This document shows, one piece after another, positions 61,503-64,000 of a DNA stretch of 64,000 bases. The notes beneath the pieces were generated by a model that saw nothing but the letters and a program-made list of their open reading frames with translations, had not been told where the DNA came from and made no database searches. A program made the position numbers and the translations under genes. Every line of letters begins with the position of its first letter. The stretch's first letter is position 1. Origin of the DNA: Atrichornis clamosus (Eukaryota > Chordata > Aves > Passeriformes > Menuridae); contig WBMZ01006403.1 of assembly GCA_013400975.1 (NCBI GenBank), positions 1 through 64,000 on the forward strand, read 5' to 3'.

Positions 61503-64000
61503 AAATGCTTCAAAATGCAGCAATCCCCATCAGAGCTGCATGACTTACATGAACTGATGTAAACAATTATCTCCTTTGTTGTCACTCCTTGCTTTTAAAG
61601 GGGTTCTGCAAAGACTGAGGATGAGGCTGATACTGTATGCAGGTACTTATCCTATGCCTGAGGAATTTTAGTGTGACTGCTTGTGAAGGTAAATCTCGGG
61701 ACTTTTTTGAAATGATGCAAATAAAAGACTGTAAATGGTCTTTTACTTACATCTCTTAGAAGAAAATTGGGTTATTCACAGTTTCTAATCGGCTTAGAGT
61801 TGTAGCCACTTATAGAACATCAAGCAAAATAATTTCCCACTATTTTCTGTCATGTAGCATGGATCAAAAAGATACCTTTCTCTATCAGGAAAAGTTTTAG
61901 GTTTCTGTAGGTGTTTATGGGAGGGAGGTGTAAGTGCTTTGCCCTCCCTGCCACATCTCTGAGACCCCACTACAGCTTCTGGCAGCACATGCTCCTGATT
62001 GAGGGGTCTGGGTGGGCTTCACCTCGCTGCCAGATTCACTGGAAACACATCTGGAAAGCAGATGCTGTAACTTTTGAAGAGAGTAGCAGATGGTGGTCTG
62101 CTCTTTTGCCCAAACAGAAGGCATTATAACGTCAGGAATATCTGAACCAGGCAGGTGCTTCAACTCTTCTGGCTCTGATAGCGCCCTGACATCACCCACA
62201 AAACATAGCTCTCCTTCTCTCATTTGTGATTTCCAAAAGGTCACTGCAGTTGTTCAAGTTGCTGACATCCACTTGTTAGGATTAAATCTCGTGTCCAGGC
62301 AGGGCAGTGCCCAGAGGGCCCAGCCCCACGGCCAGGTCTGTCTGTCCATACAGGCTCCAGCCCCAGCCCTGATGTTACAGGCAGCCCCACAGGCTGGCAC
62401 AACCTTCTCAGTATACTGCTTCTGGCTCCACCATGTTCCACCTGGACACTGAAATCAAGTGACTGTAGGAAAGTCAAGACTAAAGAGATGGAATTCCCAG
62501 AAGCTGGCACACAACAGTGGAACTCATAGGAGGTCAAAAAATAGTCCTGTCTTCTGCCATAACCAGTGCTTAACACAAGCCACATTTTTAAAAACCTAAT
62601 TTTCCTTCAATGCTAAAAATGCTGCACACATCACATCATCCCTCCACATTGCCACTAACCCACATGAACCTTACTAGGGACAAATCTACTAGCCCAGCTA
62701 AAGTTAACTGAATAAAGGAAAATTAGTTGAAATGCTACTTGAATAAACTGAGGAAAGAGGTTAAGAGAGGCACTGATCTTGTTTTTTCAGTCATGAAGTG
62801 ATGGGATGCTACTTATGTTTGCATGTAAATAGCTAGGTGCTCTGTACAGATCCTGGGGTTTTACTGACCTCAAAGAAAATGCTGTTGATCAGAGCTGTGG
62901 AAAATAAGCGAATTATAATCACATAGAAATACCCTGAAAAAAAAGGAGAAAGGCTGGAATGCTGTTCCCAAAAATCCAAGTTCCAGAATAATGAAGCAAA
63001 ATTATATCTGTAACTGAATATAGAAAATGTGGTCTCAGAAGAAAACTGAAGAAGTTAATATCCCTTATAAAGATCATTTGAAAGTTGATGAGAGAACTGA
63101 AGTATCAACCCATGGTGTGTAACAAAGGCAAATATAAACACAGTGCATTTTTAACTGAAACAGCACATTCAGAGGTGGAAATAGACTAGATCTTTGCTGG
63201 AACAGGAAAGAAATTAGAATTTAATCAAAACTTAAACTTAACTTAAATCTTAACTTACAAATGGGAAGATATATATTAGGAGTCTTAGTAATGCATGTAT
63301 TACCATATCAACAAATCATTAAGATTGGCTTAAAGCCACACATGTATTTAGTTCCAATACTTATTTCAAATTTATTTCAAATTATATGTACTAATCAATT
63401 TGTGCAAAACAGATATTAGAAAATATATGAAAAAAAAGGAAAGGCTTCTATATAAATATGTTTTAAGAAATCACAGTAAGTTTGTGACTTGATTTCCCCA
63501 GACTGTGAGTTTCCCTTGGTTTTCTCCTATCTCTATTGTTTCTGAATAGATTTTTGCACCTAACCAGCATAATCTAGGTTTGAATAGGAGCACATGTTTT
63601 GGCTGTAGTATTCTCCTACCTATTTTGGTGTCCTTTTTTATTGTTCTGGGGTGAGATACCGGATGTTTTATCGCAGAAATGTATCCTCAGCTTTTATTTC
63701 CCCTCTTCTCTGTCTCTTCCATGTAGGATTACAATAATACATTCAGATTTGTTTGTAATTCATAATGGCAGTTTAATTTAAAAATTCATGCAAGTAGCAG
63801 TAGAGTATTTGCACATGATGAGACAGCTACCTCTATAATCCTTCAGGACTCCATCATGGTTAACTTGTCAGCTGGGTTTTACTGGGGGGAAGCCCTCAAT
63901 GTTCCTACAGAGGATAAGGTATTAAATTTTCAGGGCTATTCTGTTATGTCAGAAACCTTGACATTGCGAGGAATGACATGTAAAGCATTTGCTAACTCTA
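61503..64000. other. Non-genic stretch with a GC-richer block at 61900-62460
   Basis: 61900-62460 is GC-richer and contains overlapping open frames: plus 62090-62452 (120 codons, ATG start), minus 61915-62244 (109 codons) and minus 62241-62585 (114 codons). The plus frame has a Ser/Thr-rich, protein-like first half but no recognised motif, and no convincing splice borders were found. The remaining sequence to 64000 is AT-rich, with a good but unpartnered acceptor-like tract ending at 63727 (CTCTGTCTCTTCCATGTAG). Confidence 0.45.

Noticed and set aside
1..64000. Prokaryotic features (operons, ribosome-binding sites, CRISPR, IS elements), tRNA or rRNA genes
   Set aside because: No regularly spaced repeats, cloverleaf-like boxes or tightly packed frames were seen. 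The repeats are avian retroelements.

Overview
This window looks like nuclear DNA from a bird, quite possibly a songbird. The evidence is the repeats. Five fragments of CR1, the dominant avian LINE family, can be read directly: two carry decayed reverse-transcriptase coding sequence and three are 3' tails, one with a clear degenerate ATTCTRTG-type terminal repeat. There are also two probable solo LTRs of avian endogenous retroelements. The rest is AT-rich, CpG-poor and scattered with short A/T tracts and microsatellites. There is no prokaryotic gene organisation, no tRNA or rRNA, no CRISPR array and no plasmid or phage module.

Layout. 1-2.2 kb holds two old CR1 RT fragments, the first in minus orientation and cut by the window edge, the second in plus orientation. 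About 2.9-3.3 kb is a probable minus-strand LTR. 3.3-24 kb is unique-looking AT-rich sequence with a CA microsatellite, a probable very old amniote repeat near 7.4 kb, an A19 tract at 9.7 kb and a TA/TG microsatellite at 17.75 kb. A CR1 3' tail lies at 24.06-24.26 kb. 24.3-49.7 kb is mostly unique, with small tandem duplications at 32.1, 39.9 and 41.3 kb. A plus-strand LTR with TATA box and AATAAA signal occupies about 49.74-50.20 kb. A long poly-T tract sits at 51.8-51.9 kb. A GC-richer segment at 56.9-57.35 kb has the best multi-frame open region. CR1 3' tails lie at 58.7 and 61.24-61.50 kb, and another GC-richer block at 61.9-62.5 kb.

No complete protein-coding gene is recognisable. All open frames are at most 193 codons, and several of the longest have no ATG at their start (TTG or GTG). 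The window therefore reads as either an intergenic desert or the inside of a very long intron. Several short segments are framed by good splice signals; the best are 42010-42062 (+) and 56977-57107 (-). These are hypotheses only, because splice-like pairs of this quality are expected by chance in 64 kb. No undescribed biological system could be demonstrated. The most checkable oddities are a probable assembly join at the single N (position 73), the candidate exons, and one 178-codon ATG open frame (5994-6530, minus) with an ideal Kozak context.
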